NCBI RefSeq assembly: GCF_014489615.1
Contig: NZ_CP060825.1
Span: forward strand, 7,114,001 to 7,178,000
From: Streptomyces genisteinicus
GTDB lineage: Bacteria > Actinomycetota > Actinomycetes > Streptomycetales > Streptomycetaceae
Direction of reading: 5' to 3'
DNA length: 64,000 nucleotides
Numbering within the stretch: position 1 is the first letter of the stretch; the number at the start of each line of letters is the position of its first letter. The notes under the pieces were generated by a model. That model saw only the letters and a list, made by a program, of their open reading frames with translations, had not been told where the DNA came from and did no database searches. Of this stretch, positions 26,339-35,076 are shown piece after piece. The translations under genes were made by a program, and so were the position numbers.

Positions 26339-27988
26339 TCACACGTGGAAGACCGAGCCGATGAACTCGGTCAGCAGCCGCTCCTTGAGCGGCCGGGGCA
26401 GCGCGTCGAGCAGCATCAGCACGGGGGCCGTCCGGGCCGGCAGGCCGTTCCCGCCGCCCAGCCCGGCGAACGCCAGGACGGCGGCGACCTCGTCGGGGCC
26501 GAGGGAGTCCGGGTCGAGCCCGGCGGCGAGCGCGGCCAGACCCGGATCGACGGTGACCGGCGGCAGCGCGCGGGCTGCCGCGAGGGCCGCCGCGAGATCC
26601 TCCAGCAGGGCGTCCACCCGGCCGGCGGTGGCCGGTGTCAGGGTCAGGTGGAGATTGGGCGGCAGGCCGTCGAAGGAGAGCTGGGGCTGGAGGTACCAGC
26701 CCCGCTCGCGCATCTCGTCGGCCAGGTGCAGCAGCAGCCCCAGGTCCGGCTCGCCGCCGCGGTCCGTGCCGGACGGTCCGTGGCCGTCCGCCGGTCCGGC
26801 CCGTCCGGCGCCGCGGTCCGCCGGTGACGGGCCGCGACCGCCCCCGGCCGTGGACGGCCGGTCGTCCCCCTCCGCTCCGGCCGGTCCCTCGTGCCGTTCC
26901 GCTCCGGCCGGCCCGCCGGGGTGCTCCGCCTCCGGCCCGCTCAGGACGGTGACGGCGACGAGCCCGGCGACCGGGTCGCCGAGCACCCGCAGACCGGGCA
27001 TCGCCCGCAGCCCGGACAGCAGCCGGTCCGACGCCGACGCCACCTCGCCCGCCAGGGCCGCGTAGCCGTCGTCGCCGACGTACCGGAGCACGGCCCACGC
27101 CTGCGCGAGCAGTCCGGCCGGTTTCGTGCCCTGCACCGTCGGGTTGACGACCGGGTACCCGGGCCAGCCGGCGTGCGCGAAGTACTGGTGGCGGCGCAGC
27201 TCCCCGTCGCGGTACAGCACCACGGAGGCCCCCTTGTCCGCGTACCCGTACTTGTGCAGGTCGACGGAGAGGGAGGTGACCCCCGGCACCGACAGGTCGA
27301 AGGGTTCGATCTCCCGCCCGGCCCGGCGCAGCCGGGGGAGGAGCCAGCCGCCGATGCACGCGTCCACGTGGCACAGCACGCCGCGCCGGGCCGCCGCGGC
27401 CGCGATGGCGCCGACCGGGTCGATGACTCCGTGCGCGTACGACGGAGCCGAGGCGACGACCAGCACGGTGCGGTCGGTGATCGCCGCGGCCGTCCCGGCC
27501 GCGTCGGCCCGGAAGGTCACCGGGTCGACGGGGACCACGACCGTCTCCAGGCCCAGGTAGTGCGCGGCCTTGTGGAACGCCGCGTGCGCCGTGGACGGCA
27601 GCACCATCTGGGGCGCCGTGACCCCGCGGCGGGCCCGCGCGTGGTCGCGGGCCGTCTTGACCGCCAGCAGGATGCTCTCCGTGCCGCCGCTGGTGAAACT
27701 GCCCTGGCAGCCCGGTGTGCCGAGCACCGCCGCGACGGCGCCCACCACGTCGTTCTCCAGCCGGGCCACGCTCGGGAAGACCGTCGGGTCCAGGCCGTTG
27801 ACCGTGGCGAAGGCCGCGTACGCGGCGGCGGCCAGCTCGTCGAGTCCGTCGAGCCCGGCGTCGTACACGTAGGCGAACGTCCGGCCGCCCCTGGTGGGGG
27901 CGTCGCCCGCGCGGAGCCCGCGCAGCTCGGCGAGCAGCGCGTCGGCGGGCTGTCCGCCGCCCGGTGGGCGGGCGGGTTCAGTCGGCAT
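26339..27988 (-). CDS. PLP-dependent sphingosine-1-phosphate-lyase-like enzyme
   Basis: A 549-aa group II decarboxylase-fold enzyme. Its pattern follows S1P lyase rather than amino-acid decarboxylases: TVFPSVARLENDVV, SFTSGGTESILLAVKTAR (phosphate cup), AHAAFHKAAHYLGLETV, CHVDACIGGWLLP, and SVDLHKYGYADKGASVVLYR with the Schiff-base lysine in HKY. The expected reaction is retro-aldol cleavage of a phosphorylated long-chain base or a related amine. Residues of about 355-415 form a Gly/Pro/Ala-rich insertion absent from the family. Start 27988 overlaps the end of the upstream MFS gene by 11 bp, so they are co-translated. Confidence 0.82.
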   Translation of the reverse strand: MPTEPARPPGGGQPADALLAELRGLRAGDAPTRGGRTFAYVYDAGLDGLDELAAAAYAAFATVNGLDPTVFPSVARLENDVVGAVAAVLGTPGCQGSFTSGGTESILLAVKTARDHARARRGVTAPQMVLPSTAHAAFHKAAHYLGLETVVVPVDPVTFRADAAGTAAAITDRTVLVVASAPSYAHGVIDPVGAIAAAAARRGVLCHVDACIGGWLLPRLRRAGREIEPFDLSVPGVTSLSVDLHKYGYADKGASVVLYRDGELRRHQYFAHAGWPGYPVVNPTVQGTKPAGLLAQAWAVLRYVGDDGYAALAGEVASASDRLLSGLRAMPGLRVLGDPVAGLVAVTVLSGPEAEHPGGPAGAERHEGPAGAEGDDRPSTAGGGRGPSPADRGAGRAGPADGHGPSGTDRGGEPDLGLLLHLADEMRERGWYLQPQLSFDGLPPNLHLTLTPATAGRVDALLEDLAAALAAARALPPVTVDPGLAALAAGLDPDSLGPDEVAAVLAFAGLGGGNGLPARTAPVLMLLDALPRPLKERLLTEFIGSVFHV

Positions 27989-29462
27989 TGCCGTCCCTCA
28001 CTTCCTGCTGCGCTGCCGCCTGTCCGGGCACGGCAGGCGCGGGGGCGTCGTGGGTGTCATGGGCGTCCGGGCCAGCGGAGCCGCCGGCCGGGGCGTCGCC
28101 GGATCCGGGCGGCACGCCGCCGTCCTCGTGGTAGCGGTGGAGCAGCCACAGGCTCGCCGCGGCCGCGACGGCGGGCAGCAGGCTCATGCCCGCCGCGATC
28201 CCGGTGAGCGCGGAGTCGGGCTGCGCCACGCGGTGTTCGGCGTCCGACGAGCGGAACCCGCTGGCCGCCAGCACCGCCGCGAACAGCCCCGCCCCCAGGG
28301 CGAACGCCAGTGTCTCGGCGGCGGTCCACAGGCCGGTGAACGTGGCGGCCCGCCGTCGCCCCGTGCGCAGGACGTCGGCCGCCAGGGTGTCGGCGAGCAT
28401 GGAGAGCGGCAGCAGCTGGAGTCCCGCGTAGGCGACGCCGATCAGCACGACGGCACCGTAGCCCGTGACGGGCCCCGCGACGGGCGTGAGCGCGAGGACC
28501 AGCGCACCCGCAAGGAAGAGCAGCGAGGCACACCACTGGGCCCCTTTCACGCCGAGCCGGTCCGCCAGCCGGCGCCACAGCGGCATCACGAGGACCAGCG
28601 GGCCGATCAGGCAGGCGAACAGCGGCGTCACCGCGGCGGGCGAGCCCAGGGTGTACGTGGCGAAGTACTGCACCCCCGCGAGCATCACGCCTACCGCGAG
28701 GGCCTGGAGGGTCCACATCCCGGCGAGGAACAGGAAGGGGCGGTTCGACCGTGCCGCCGCCAGTTGTGCCCGGAGCGACGGCTCGGCCCGGCTGCGGGCC
28801 ACCGCGGGGGCCCACCGGGTCGTGAACCACGCACCGAACATGCCCACGGCCAGCAGCGCGGCGACGGCGACCCCCATCAGCCGGTAGCCCGCGGGGCCGC
28901 CGCCGTCGGCGTGCGCGATCGCCGGGGCGGCCGCGCCGGACAGCAGGATCGCCACGCCGAGGAACCCCACCCGCCAGGCCAGGACCCGGCCGCGCTCGGC
29001 GGGGTCCTCCGTCATCTCGGCGGGCATCGTCACGTACGGCACCTGGAACACGGCGTAGGCGGTGGCCGCGAGGAGGAACAGCACGGCCACGTAGGCGGCC
29101 GCGACCGCCCCCCGCAGCGGGGGCGCGGCGAAGACGAGCGCGAACAGGGGCGGGAGGGTGCAGGCTCCGGCGAGCAGGAACGGCCGGCGCGGGCCGCCGC
29201 GCAGGCGGCTGCGGTCGGAGAGGGCGCCGACGAGCGGGTTGACGAGGACGTCCCACGCCTTCGGCAGGAAGACGGCGAGGCCGGCGACGGCCGCGGGGAC
29301 GGCGAGCACATCGGTGAGGTAGTAGAGCAGGATGAGTCCGGGCACGGTCGCGAAGGTGCCGGTGCACAGCGAGCCGAGCCCGTAGCCGACCCGTACCCTG
29401 CCCGGCAGCGGGGCGGGCCGCCCTCCGGTGCCGCGGACGTCTGCTGACATGGCGCAGATCAT
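27978..29462 (-). CDS. MFS transporter, sugar-cation (GPH) symporter type
   Basis: A 494-aa twelve-helix carrier of the MFS_2/melibiose-type branch. It has YGLGSLCTGTFATVPGLILLYYLTDVL at the N-terminus, AWDVLVNPLVGALSDRS as the loop 2-3 motif, and a His/Pro/Gly-rich hydrophilic tail of about 50 residues. The alternative start at 29450 (MSADVRG) would shorten it by four residues; neither has a clear ribosome site. It precedes and overlaps the S1P-lyase-like gene, so it may import that enzyme's substrate (inference). Confidence 0.85.
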   Translation of the reverse strand: MICAMSADVRGTGGRPAPLPGRVRVGYGLGSLCTGTFATVPGLILLYYLTDVLAVPAAVAGLAVFLPKAWDVLVNPLVGALSDRSRLRGGPRRPFLLAGACTLPPLFALVFAAPPLRGAVAAAYVAVLFLLAATAYAVFQVPYVTMPAEMTEDPAERGRVLAWRVGFLGVAILLSGAAAPAIAHADGGGPAGYRLMGVAVAALLAVGMFGAWFTTRWAPAVARSRAEPSLRAQLAAARSNRPFLFLAGMWTLQALAVGVMLAGVQYFATYTLGSPAAVTPLFACLIGPLVLVMPLWRRLADRLGVKGAQWCASLLFLAGALVLALTPVAGPVTGYGAVVLIGVAYAGLQLLPLSMLADTLAADVLRTGRRRAATFTGLWTAAETLAFALGAGLFAAVLAASGFRSSDAEHRVAQPDSALTGIAAGMSLLPAVAAAASLWLLHRYHEDGGVPPGSGDAPAGGSAGPDAHDTHDAPAPAVPGQAAAQQEVRDGNAD

Positions 29463-29722
29463 GGACGACGGTCCGAGCGGGCGGCAAGAGTCGTGAGCCG
29501 GCGTATCCGCGACCGGCGTTGCCGTTGTCCTTGCCGCCGGCGCCCCGGTCGGCGCGCGGTTGCTGGAGTCGCCGCCGCAGTCGCCGGTGCCGGTGCCGGT
29601 GCCGTCGCCGCGGCCGCGGCGCTCGGTACGGGCGCGGGCCCTCCGCGCCGCCCGCCGCCCGCCGCCTGCCGATCGCGGCGTCCGAGCGCGGTCCGGCCCG
29701 CGCTCCCCAGGGACCGGACGTG

Positions 29723-29757
29723 CCGGTGCCCGCCCCCGGCTCGGGAGCGGGCACCGG
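29723..29757 (-). terminator. Terminator after snapalysin gene
   Basis: CCGGTGCCCGC (29723-29733) pairs with GCGGGCACCGG (29747-29757) with an inner CCCG/CGGG extension; it lies about 50 bp past the stop of the minus-strand protease gene. The 347-bp gap up to the MFS start also contains (CCGGTG)n-like low-complexity sequence; no gene was seen. Confidence 0.6.
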
Positions 29758-29809
29758 TGGTCCGCCCGAGGCGGCCCTCGTGCAACGGCCGCGCGCTACG
29801 GGACGGTTC

Positions 29810-30382
29810 TCAGTGCGCGTCCACGAGGACGCGTCCGTCGGCCGGTGTCCGTGCGGCGCCCTGTGCGTAGAGCGCCGCGACGCGGGCCCGTTCGGCCGCG
29901 TCGGGCACGGAGTTGCGGCAGCCGGTGCCCGCGCTGGAGCCCGACATCAGCTGGGAGCAGGGTCCGGGCTTGGTGTCCGGCAGCCCCAGGTTGTGTCCGA
30001 TCTCGTGGGCGGCGATCCGGGTCTTGTCGTGGCCCTGGGTCACCGCCTGGCTGCCGAGTTCGACGCGTGCCCGCCCGCCGGGGCGGACCGGGCCGAGCGT
30101 GGCCTGCGGCCAGCCGGTGGTGGCCACGATCTGTATCTCCGCGGTCGTGCCGGGCGGGGCCTCGACCAGGTGCACCGTGTCGACGGCGGCGTTCCACCGG
30201 GCGACTCCGGCGGCTATGGCCGCTTCCCAGCCGGCTGCGCGGCTGTCGTCGTAGCGCAGTGTCACGACGGCTGCGGCGCTCTGCTCCGGCTGCGGTGCGG
30301 CGGCGACGTCCGCGGCCGGCGTCACGGCGAGCGCGATCGCCGCCGCGGCGCCGGTCCACGCCGTCCATGTGCGGTTCGGCAT
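29810..30382 (-). CDS. Snapalysin-type small neutral metalloprotease
   Basis: A 190-aa secreted zinc protease of peptidase family M7. The signal peptide runs to about residue 29 (VTPAADVAAAP). The zinc site is HEIGHNLGLPD (His-Glu-x2-His-x5-Asp; Asp as third ligand is the snapalysin hallmark), followed by GPCSQLMSGSSAGTGC with a probable disulfide. Start 30382 has AAGGGA upstream. Streptomyces snapalysin genes usually sit next to a divergent LysR activator; none is present here. Confidence 0.9.
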   Translation of the reverse strand: MPNRTWTAWTGAAAAIALAVTPAADVAAAPQPEQSAAAVVTLRYDDSRAAGWEAAIAAGVARWNAAVDTVHLVEAPPGTTAEIQIVATTGWPQATLGPVRPGGRARVELGSQAVTQGHDKTRIAAHEIGHNLGLPDTKPGPCSQLMSGSSAGTGCRNSVPDAAERARVAALYAQGAARTPADGRVLVDAH

Positions 30383-30750
30383 TGCTGTCCCTTCGCTGGT
30401 GGGGGGACCCGGTTCCCTGCGGGGCCGGGCGCGTGGGAGGGAGCATGTCGGTGAACTCATGCTGCCTTGTGGGCAGTTGAGGTTTTCCCCTCTTGCGGCC
30501 GGCTACGCCTGCCCGTCCCGATCCGGCTCCGGCGCGGTCCGTCCGCGCGGGCCCGTCCGGCGGTCGTCCCCTGTCCGGCGCAGCGGGCGCGGGCACGCGA
30601 ACTCCCCGGCGGCCGCGCCCGGAAGGACCGGGTGCGACGGGAACGGCGGCTCCGGCGGGCGGGCCGCGGAACACCCCATGCCCGCACGGTCCGAGGGTCG
30701 ACCCGTATGCCGCAGACTGCCTCCCCGTCAGCGGGGGAACAGAAGCCTGC
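30383..30750. other. Divergent intergenic region
   Basis: A 368-bp gap between the snapalysin start and the plus-strand gene at 30751; no supported gene. It must carry both promoters. GGGAGGGAGCATG and the TTGAGGTTTTCCCCTC stretch (30477-30492) are the least GC-rich parts. Confidence 0.5.
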
Positions 30751-31197
30751 ATGACAGCCGACCATCCGCAGCCGCCCGACGAGGCGCACCGGCGCCCGGA
30801 GGGCGTTTCCGACATCACGGTCCGCGCGCTGGGGGCGCTCTCGGAGGCGCTGGAGACGGTGGAGCGCGCCCGTGGCGCGCTGTACACGTTCCATCAGCTC
30901 ACCGGTGGCGCCGACCTCGCCCTGGACGACGCCGTGCGACTGCTCCGCGAGGCCGGGCACGAGGAGCAGGCCGACCGCGTGGAGAGGGAGATCGTCGGCC
31001 GCAACGTCATCCCCGGCCACTGGACGTTCCAGATCGTCGAGGCCTACAACGCCACCTACTACGGGCCCTTCCGGGATCTGGAGGCGGCTGTCCGCCACGA
31101 GCTCGCCGCAGGTCGCGACCACCTGTACGAGGCGGAGATGAAGGAGGCGCGCCGCACCGCGAACCACCCGGACCACACGGCTCTGCCGCCCGGGTGA
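30751..31197 (+). CDS. Conserved-looking protein of unknown function
   Basis: 148 aa, soluble and mostly alpha-helical, with DITVRALGALSEALETVERARGALYTFHQLTGGADLALDDAVRLLREAGHEEQAD then NVIPGHWTFQIVEAYNATYY. It is Glu/Ala-rich and has no signal or membrane segment. I do not recognise the family with confidence. The ATG at 30751 was chosen because coding character begins there; the frame is open upstream. No good ribosome site is visible. It converges with the Fic gene. Confidence 0.65.
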   Translation: MTADHPQPPDEAHRRPEGVSDITVRALGALSEALETVERARGALYTFHQLTGGADLALDDAVRLLREAGHEEQADRVEREIVGRNVIPGHWTFQIVEAYNATYYGPFRDLEAAVRHELAAGRDHLYEAEMKEARRTANHPDHTALPPG

Positions 31198-31234
31198 CGC
31201 GATGCGGGGGAGCCTTGGCCCGAGCGCGGACGGT

Positions 31235-31846
31235 TCAGGGCCGGTGGCGGCCGAGCACCCCGATGAGAACGGCGAGGTCGGCGGCACCGGCCGGATCGTC
31301 CGCGTAGCGGGTGGTCTGGAGGGGCCCGACCTCGGGCAGGACGATGCCCTCCCGGGCCAGGACGTGGACGAGGGTCAGCAGTGCGGCGCGGGCGTTGCCG
31401 TCGGCGAAGGGGTGGAAGAACGCCACGTCGAGGCAGGCGCGGGCGGCTCGGGCCGCCAACGGGTGTTCCGGGTCGGTCGTCTCGTGGAGGCAGGCGTCGA
31501 AGTCGGCCCGTGTCCGGGAGGTCAGGCCGTACCGCTCGCGGCCGCCCTTCGCCCAGGCGTCGCCCGCACGGAACCGCGGCGGCTCCGGTGCGGCGAGGAC
31601 ATGGCTCTGCCAGCGGGCGAGCAGGGCGAAGTCCAGGGCGGTGCGGCGTGCGGCGTCCTCCCGGGCCACGCCGTACGCCGCGAGCAGACGTTCCGCCCGT
31701 ACCGGGTCGCGTCGGCGCACCGGCCCTTCGCACCAGGACCGGAATCCGTCGCGGCCGGGCGGGTGGTGCCCGAGGACCGGCGCGCTGTGCCAGTCGGCCT
31801 CGCGTCGCACACGCATCCAGGCCGAGAGGCTGTCACCGGCGGTCAT
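31235..31846 (-). CDS. Fic/DOC-family protein
   Basis: A 203-aa Fic-fold protein. The catalytic loop reads FFHPFADGNARAALL (near residue 150), matching HPFxxGNxRxx: the catalytic His and second Arg are kept but the usual Gly/Lys is Ala. Fic proteins transfer AMP or other nucleotides to target proteins. No inhibitory S/T-x3-E-G-N motif was seen. A GGAGGAA site precedes the ATG. The first 12 bp overlap the end of the unknown upstream gene, suggesting a two-gene unit such as effector plus antidote or partner. Confidence 0.82.
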   Translation of the reverse strand: MTAGDSLSAWMRVRREADWHSAPVLGHHPPGRDGFRSWCEGPVRRRDPVRAERLLAAYGVAREDAARRTALDFALLARWQSHVLAAPEPPRFRAGDAWAKGGRERYGLTSRTRADFDACLHETTDPEHPLAARAARACLDVAFFHPFADGNARAALLTLVHVLAREGIVLPEVGPLQTTRYADDPAGAADLAVLIGVLGRHRP

Positions 31847-32546
31847 GGAGTTCCTCCAAGGCCTCCCTCTCACGGTGGCCCCGGTACGGATCGCGGCCGG
31901 TGAGACCGACGGCGAAGTCCTCGCCGACGGAGTCGATGAGCGTCCGCCGAGGGGGGACCCAGCTCCGGAACCGGCCGCCGATCGCCCTCTCCACCGCTCG
32001 CTCGGCTTCGGCGCGGTCCATGCCGGTGCTGGTGAGGAACCAGTTGAGGACGCGCGAGGTCTGGCCGCACCAGGCGTTGTCCGCGCCCGAGTCCACCGCG
32101 TAGGTCACCAGCCGGACGCAGGCCCGCTCCAGATGCCAGCTGCGGTCCTCGGGCGAGGCGTCCGCCGGCGGCGCCAGCTCGGCGAAACGCCGGGCCGTCC
32201 GTTCCAGCCACGTCCGCCACTCCAGCAACGCGGCCACGACGCGCTCCGCGGTCTCGTCCGGAGTCGTCACCGAACTCGGCCCCCCGGCCCAGGTACCGAC
32301 GGGCCCCCCGCTGGAGTGGCACCATGTCCATCCCCAGGTCCAGGCGCCGTATCGCTCCCGGATGATCGCGTCGACCTGGCGCTCGCACCAGCGTTCGCCC
32401 TCCCACCAGCCGGCCATGCCGGAGGGAACCGGGGGCACCCATGCGCGGACCAGCGAGCGCAGCCGTGCCTCCTCGTCCTCGTCCCAGACGAACGGGTGCC
32501 GGTCCGGGTCGCACGCATCCCAGTGACGCATGGCTTCATAAGGCAT
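31833..32546 (-). CDS. Trp-rich protein of unknown function, paired with Fic
   Basis: About 237 aa from the chosen ATG (MPYEAMRHWDACDPDRHPFVW). It is unusually rich in Trp, with WWEGERWCERQVDAII and AWTWGWTWCHSS, then a helical Arg/Glu-rich half (RVVAALLEWRTWLERTARRF). There is no membrane segment or recognisable domain. The frame is open to 32813 and the sequence LTYDRDTLPLPDDRVPR just upstream looks coding, so the true start may be a GTG near 32648. It overlaps the Fic gene start and is probably translated with it. Confidence 0.62.
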   Translation of the reverse strand: MPYEAMRHWDACDPDRHPFVWDEDEEARLRSLVRAWVPPVPSGMAGWWEGERWCERQVDAIIRERYGAWTWGWTWCHSSGGPVGTWAGGPSSVTTPDETAERVVAALLEWRTWLERTARRFAELAPPADASPEDRSWHLERACVRLVTYAVDSGADNAWCGQTSRVLNWFLTSTGMDRAEAERAVERAIGGRFRSWVPPRRTLIDSVGEDFAVGLTGRDPYRGHREREALEELHDRR

Positions 32547-32689
32547 ACGGGGCACGCGGTCGTCGGGGAGGGGCAGAGTGTCCCGGTCGTACGTCAGGGC
32601 CGGCCGCGCTTCCTGTCCGAGGTGTGGGCCCGTCAGTATCCGCTGCACGCCCGGTGGGAGGCGAACAGTTTTCCGGAGCGCGGTCAGCC

Positions 32690-32926
32690 CTAGGCCTTGT
32701 CCGCGTCGCGGGCGGCCTGCCGCACGTCGCGTTCCAGCTGCCGGGGGTCCACCTTGGCGGCCGCCGCGTGTTCCGCCACGGCGTTCTCCACGACCGCCGC
32801 CGCTTCCCGCCACACCCGCTGGGCCTCCGGGGCGTGGCCCTGCCGCTCGGCCTCGCGCCGGGCGGCGTCCGCGTCGCGCTGGAGCGCCACGAGATCGTCT
32901 GGGGGAGTCGATGATCGCTCAGCCAT
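32690..32926 (-). CDS. Small helical protein of unknown function
   Basis: 78 aa, very rich in Ala, Glu and Arg, predicted as one or two amphipathic helices (DDLVALQRDADAARREAERQG...). Nothing links it to a known family. TATGAT lies about 12 bp before the ATG on the coding strand and could be a -10 box of a leaderless message. It may be the first gene of the small minus-strand set ending in fic. Confidence 0.5.
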   Translation of the reverse strand: MAERSSTPPDDLVALQRDADAARREAERQGHAPEAQRVWREAAAVVENAVAEHAAAAKVDPRQLERDVRQAARDADKA

Positions 32927-33153
32927 GGCCGGATCATACGGAGAGCGCCGTCCGGGGTGTCCGAGGGCGCCGTGACGCGCTGCCGTGGCCCACGATCAGC
33001 GCAGTGCCCGGCCCTCTGTCCGCCGCGCCCGCGGCACCGGCCCCGCGCCGGCACGGCGCCGCCCCGACGCATGCCGGGCGCGTCCCCGGGTACTCGCGGC
33101 CCGACAGGCTGGGGCGCACGGAAGCCGAACCGCCGAGAGCAGGGAGCGCAGCG

Positions 33154-33567
33154 ATGGACCCATCACACCCCAGGACGTCCGGACACCACGAGCCGGTGGG
33201 CGAGCTGGTGAAGCAGGCGTCCGAGCAGATATCGACACTGCTGCGCCAGGAACTGGCGCTCGCGCAGGCCGAGATGAAGCAGAAGGGCAAGCGGTTCGGC
33301 AGGGGCGGCGGACTGTTCGGCGGTGCCGGACTCGTCGCGGTCGTCGCTCTCCAGGCGCTGGTCGCCACCGCGGTGATCGCCCTCGCGCTGGTGTGGCCGC
33401 TGTGGCTGGCCGCCCTGGTGGTGACCGTCGTGCTGTTCGGCGTCGCGGGGGTCCTCGCGGCCCTCGGCAGGAAGCAGGTCGGGGCCGCCACGCCCATGGC
33501 TCCCCAGCAGGCCGTACGCGGTGTCCAGGCGGACATCGCCCGGATCAAGGAGAGTGCTCACCGATGA
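33154..33567 (+). CDS. Holin-like membrane protein (Act_Holin_E type)
   Basis: A 137-aa protein with a hydrophilic helical N-terminus (GELVKQASEQISTLLRQELALAQAEMKQKGKRFG) and two hydrophobic helices (residues 55-80 and 85-107). The pattern is that of the actinobacterial 'phage holin family' proteins which, despite the name, are chromosomal and usually precede a DUF3618 gene. AGGGAG lies 8 bp before the ATG. The stop overlaps the next start by ATGA. Confidence 0.8.
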   Translation: MDPSHPRTSGHHEPVGELVKQASEQISTLLRQELALAQAEMKQKGKRFGRGGGLFGGAGLVAVVALQALVATAVIALALVWPLWLAALVVTVVLFGVAGVLAALGRKQVGAATPMAPQQAVRGVQADIARIKESAHR

Positions 33568-33977
33568 CGGAGAAGCCGGACCGCGGCACACACGGCGCGA
33601 CCCCCGCGCACGAGCCCACCCCCGAGGACCTGCGGCAGCGGATCGAGGGGACCCGTGAGGAGCTCGGACACACGGTCGAGGCGCTGGCCGCGAAGGCCGA
33701 TGTGAAGGCGCAGGCGCAGGAGAAGGCGGCCGACGCCAGGGAGAAGGCCGCGGAGGCCAGGGAGAAGGCCGCCGACGCGGCCCACCGGGCGCAGGACAAG
33801 GCGGCACTCCTCCTGCGGTCGGCCAAGGACAGTACACCCGAGCCCGTACGGGAGGCCGCCTCGCACGCCGCGACCGCCGCCGGCCGCAACCGCGGGCCGG
33901 TGCTCGCCGGTGCCGCGGTCGCCGCGCTCGCCGCGGTGGTGCTGCTGGCCCGCAGGTCCCGCGGGCACCGCTTCTGA
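33564..33977 (+). CDS. DUF3618 protein
   Basis: A 137-aa protein with the DUF3618 signature TPEDLRQRIEGTREELGHTVEALAAKADVKAQAQEKA. A coiled region has repeats of AREKAAEAREKAADAA, and there is one C-terminal membrane helix (AVAALAAVVLLARRSRG). The family is a membrane-tethered coiled protein of unknown role in actinobacterial envelopes, nearly always co-transcribed with the holin-like protein, as here (ATGA overlap). A strong terminator follows. Confidence 0.85.
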   Translation: MTEKPDRGTHGATPAHEPTPEDLRQRIEGTREELGHTVEALAAKADVKAQAQEKAADAREKAAEAREKAADAAHRAQDKAALLLRSAKDSTPEPVREAASHAATAAGRNRGPVLAGAAVAALAAVVLLARRSRGHRF

Positions 33978-33988
33978 CGGCGGACGGC

Positions 33989-34024
33989 CCGCGGGCGGAC
34001 GGCCCGCGGGCCGTCCGCCCGCGG
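33989..34024 (+). terminator. 36-bp palindromic terminator
   Basis: Perfect 36-bp palindrome centred between 34006 and 34007 (core GGCCCGCGGGCC), 12 bp after the DUF3618 stop. It can serve both strands, ending the holin-like operon and the lysozyme transcript that converges on it. Confidence 0.75.
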
Positions 34025-34200
34025 CGCCGGACCGGGGCGTCCCGCCCCCGAGCGGAACCCGGCCGGTGAGGCGAGCCGGCGGGCGGGGCCGTCGAGGACG
34101 CGACCGGCCGCCCGCCCCGGCCGCGACCAGGCCGGCCCGCACGACGCGCCCCCTCGCGACACGCCCCCGCACCGCGCCCCCGCCCGGTCGGCGCCGTGGC

Positions 34201-35076
34201 TCAGGCGGTGTTGTTCGCCAGGGCGAGCAGCCGGCTCATCGAGCCGTTGAACTTGTTCCGGTCGACGTCACCCGAGACGCCGGAGACCCTGCCCGTGGCG
34301 GTGTACTGCCAGATGGTCCAGGTCGGGAAGCCACTGGGGACGTTGGGACTGCTGACGCCCCAGTGGGCGATCCACAGCGGCGCCTTGGCTGCCATCCCCG
34401 TCCAGCTGCCGGTGCAGGTGTTCCACCAGCTCGCCGTCGTGTAGATGACGACGTCGCGGCCGGTGCGCGCCTTGTAGGTGGCGTGGAAGTCGTTGACCCA
34501 GGTGCGCATGGCCGACGTCGACAGTCCGTAGCACATGGCACCCGAGGGGTTGTGCTCGATGTCGAGGACGCCGGGCAGCGTCTGGTTGTCCCGCGACCAC
34601 GCCCCGCCGTTGGAGGCGAAGTAGTTGGCCTGGGTCGCCCCGTTGGAGGCGTTCGGCCGGGCGAAGTGGTAGGCGCCGCGGATCAGGCCGGCGTTGTAGG
34701 AGCCGGTGTAGTTCGCGCTGAAGCGGGAGTCCTTGAACGTGGTGCCCTCGGTCGCCTTGATGTAGGCGAAGTCGATCCCCGCGCCCTTGACCGAGTTCCA
34801 GTTGATGGCACCCTGCCAGTGCGAGATGTCGATGCCCTGGACGCCGCTGGTGTCCAGGGGCGTGACGCGGGCGGCGCCCGCGACGGGCTGCTCGATGCGG
34901 GTGCCGGCACCCATCCACGCCTGGCCGGGCGGGATGTGCTCGCCGGCGGGCGGCGGCGCCGCCGCTGCCGTGCCCGTGCTCGTCACGAGGAGCGCGGCCG
35001 TCGCGGCGAGGGCGCCCAGGAGGGTGACCGACCTGGGTCTGGCCCGGCGGACGGTGACGCGGCGCGCTGCGGACAT
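34201..35076 (-). CDS. Secreted GH25 lysozyme (muramidase)
   Basis: A 291-aa exported glycoside hydrolase family 25 enzyme that cleaves peptidoglycan between MurNAc and GlcNAc. The signal peptide ends near TSTGTAAAAPP (about residue 41). GIDISHWQGAINW carries the first catalytic-site Asp, and GVLDIEHNPSG gives the paired Asp/Glu. WTIWQYTATGRVSGVSGDVDRNKF is the typical end. Start 35076 has GGAGGC at a good distance. There is no additional cell-wall-binding domain. Confidence 0.92.
   Translation of the reverse strand: MSAARRVTVRRARPRSVTLLGALAATAALLVTSTGTAAAAPPPAGEHIPPGQAWMGAGTRIEQPVAGAARVTPLDTSGVQGIDISHWQGAINWNSVKGAGIDFAYIKATEGTTFKDSRFSANYTGSYNAGLIRGAYHFARPNASNGATQANYFASNGGAWSRDNQTLPGVLDIEHNPSGAMCYGLSTSAMRTWVNDFHATYKARTGRDVVIYTTASWWNTCTGSWTGMAAKAPLWIAHWGVSSPNVPSGFPTWTIWQYTATGRVSGVSGDVDRNKFNGSMSRLLALANNTA

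Noticed and set aside
33154..33977. Prophage lysis cassette (holin followed by nearby GH25 lysozyme)
   Set aside because: The holin-like protein belongs to a chromosomal actinobacterial family paired with DUF3618; the lysozyme is on the opposite strand with its own signal peptide, and no other phage genes are present.
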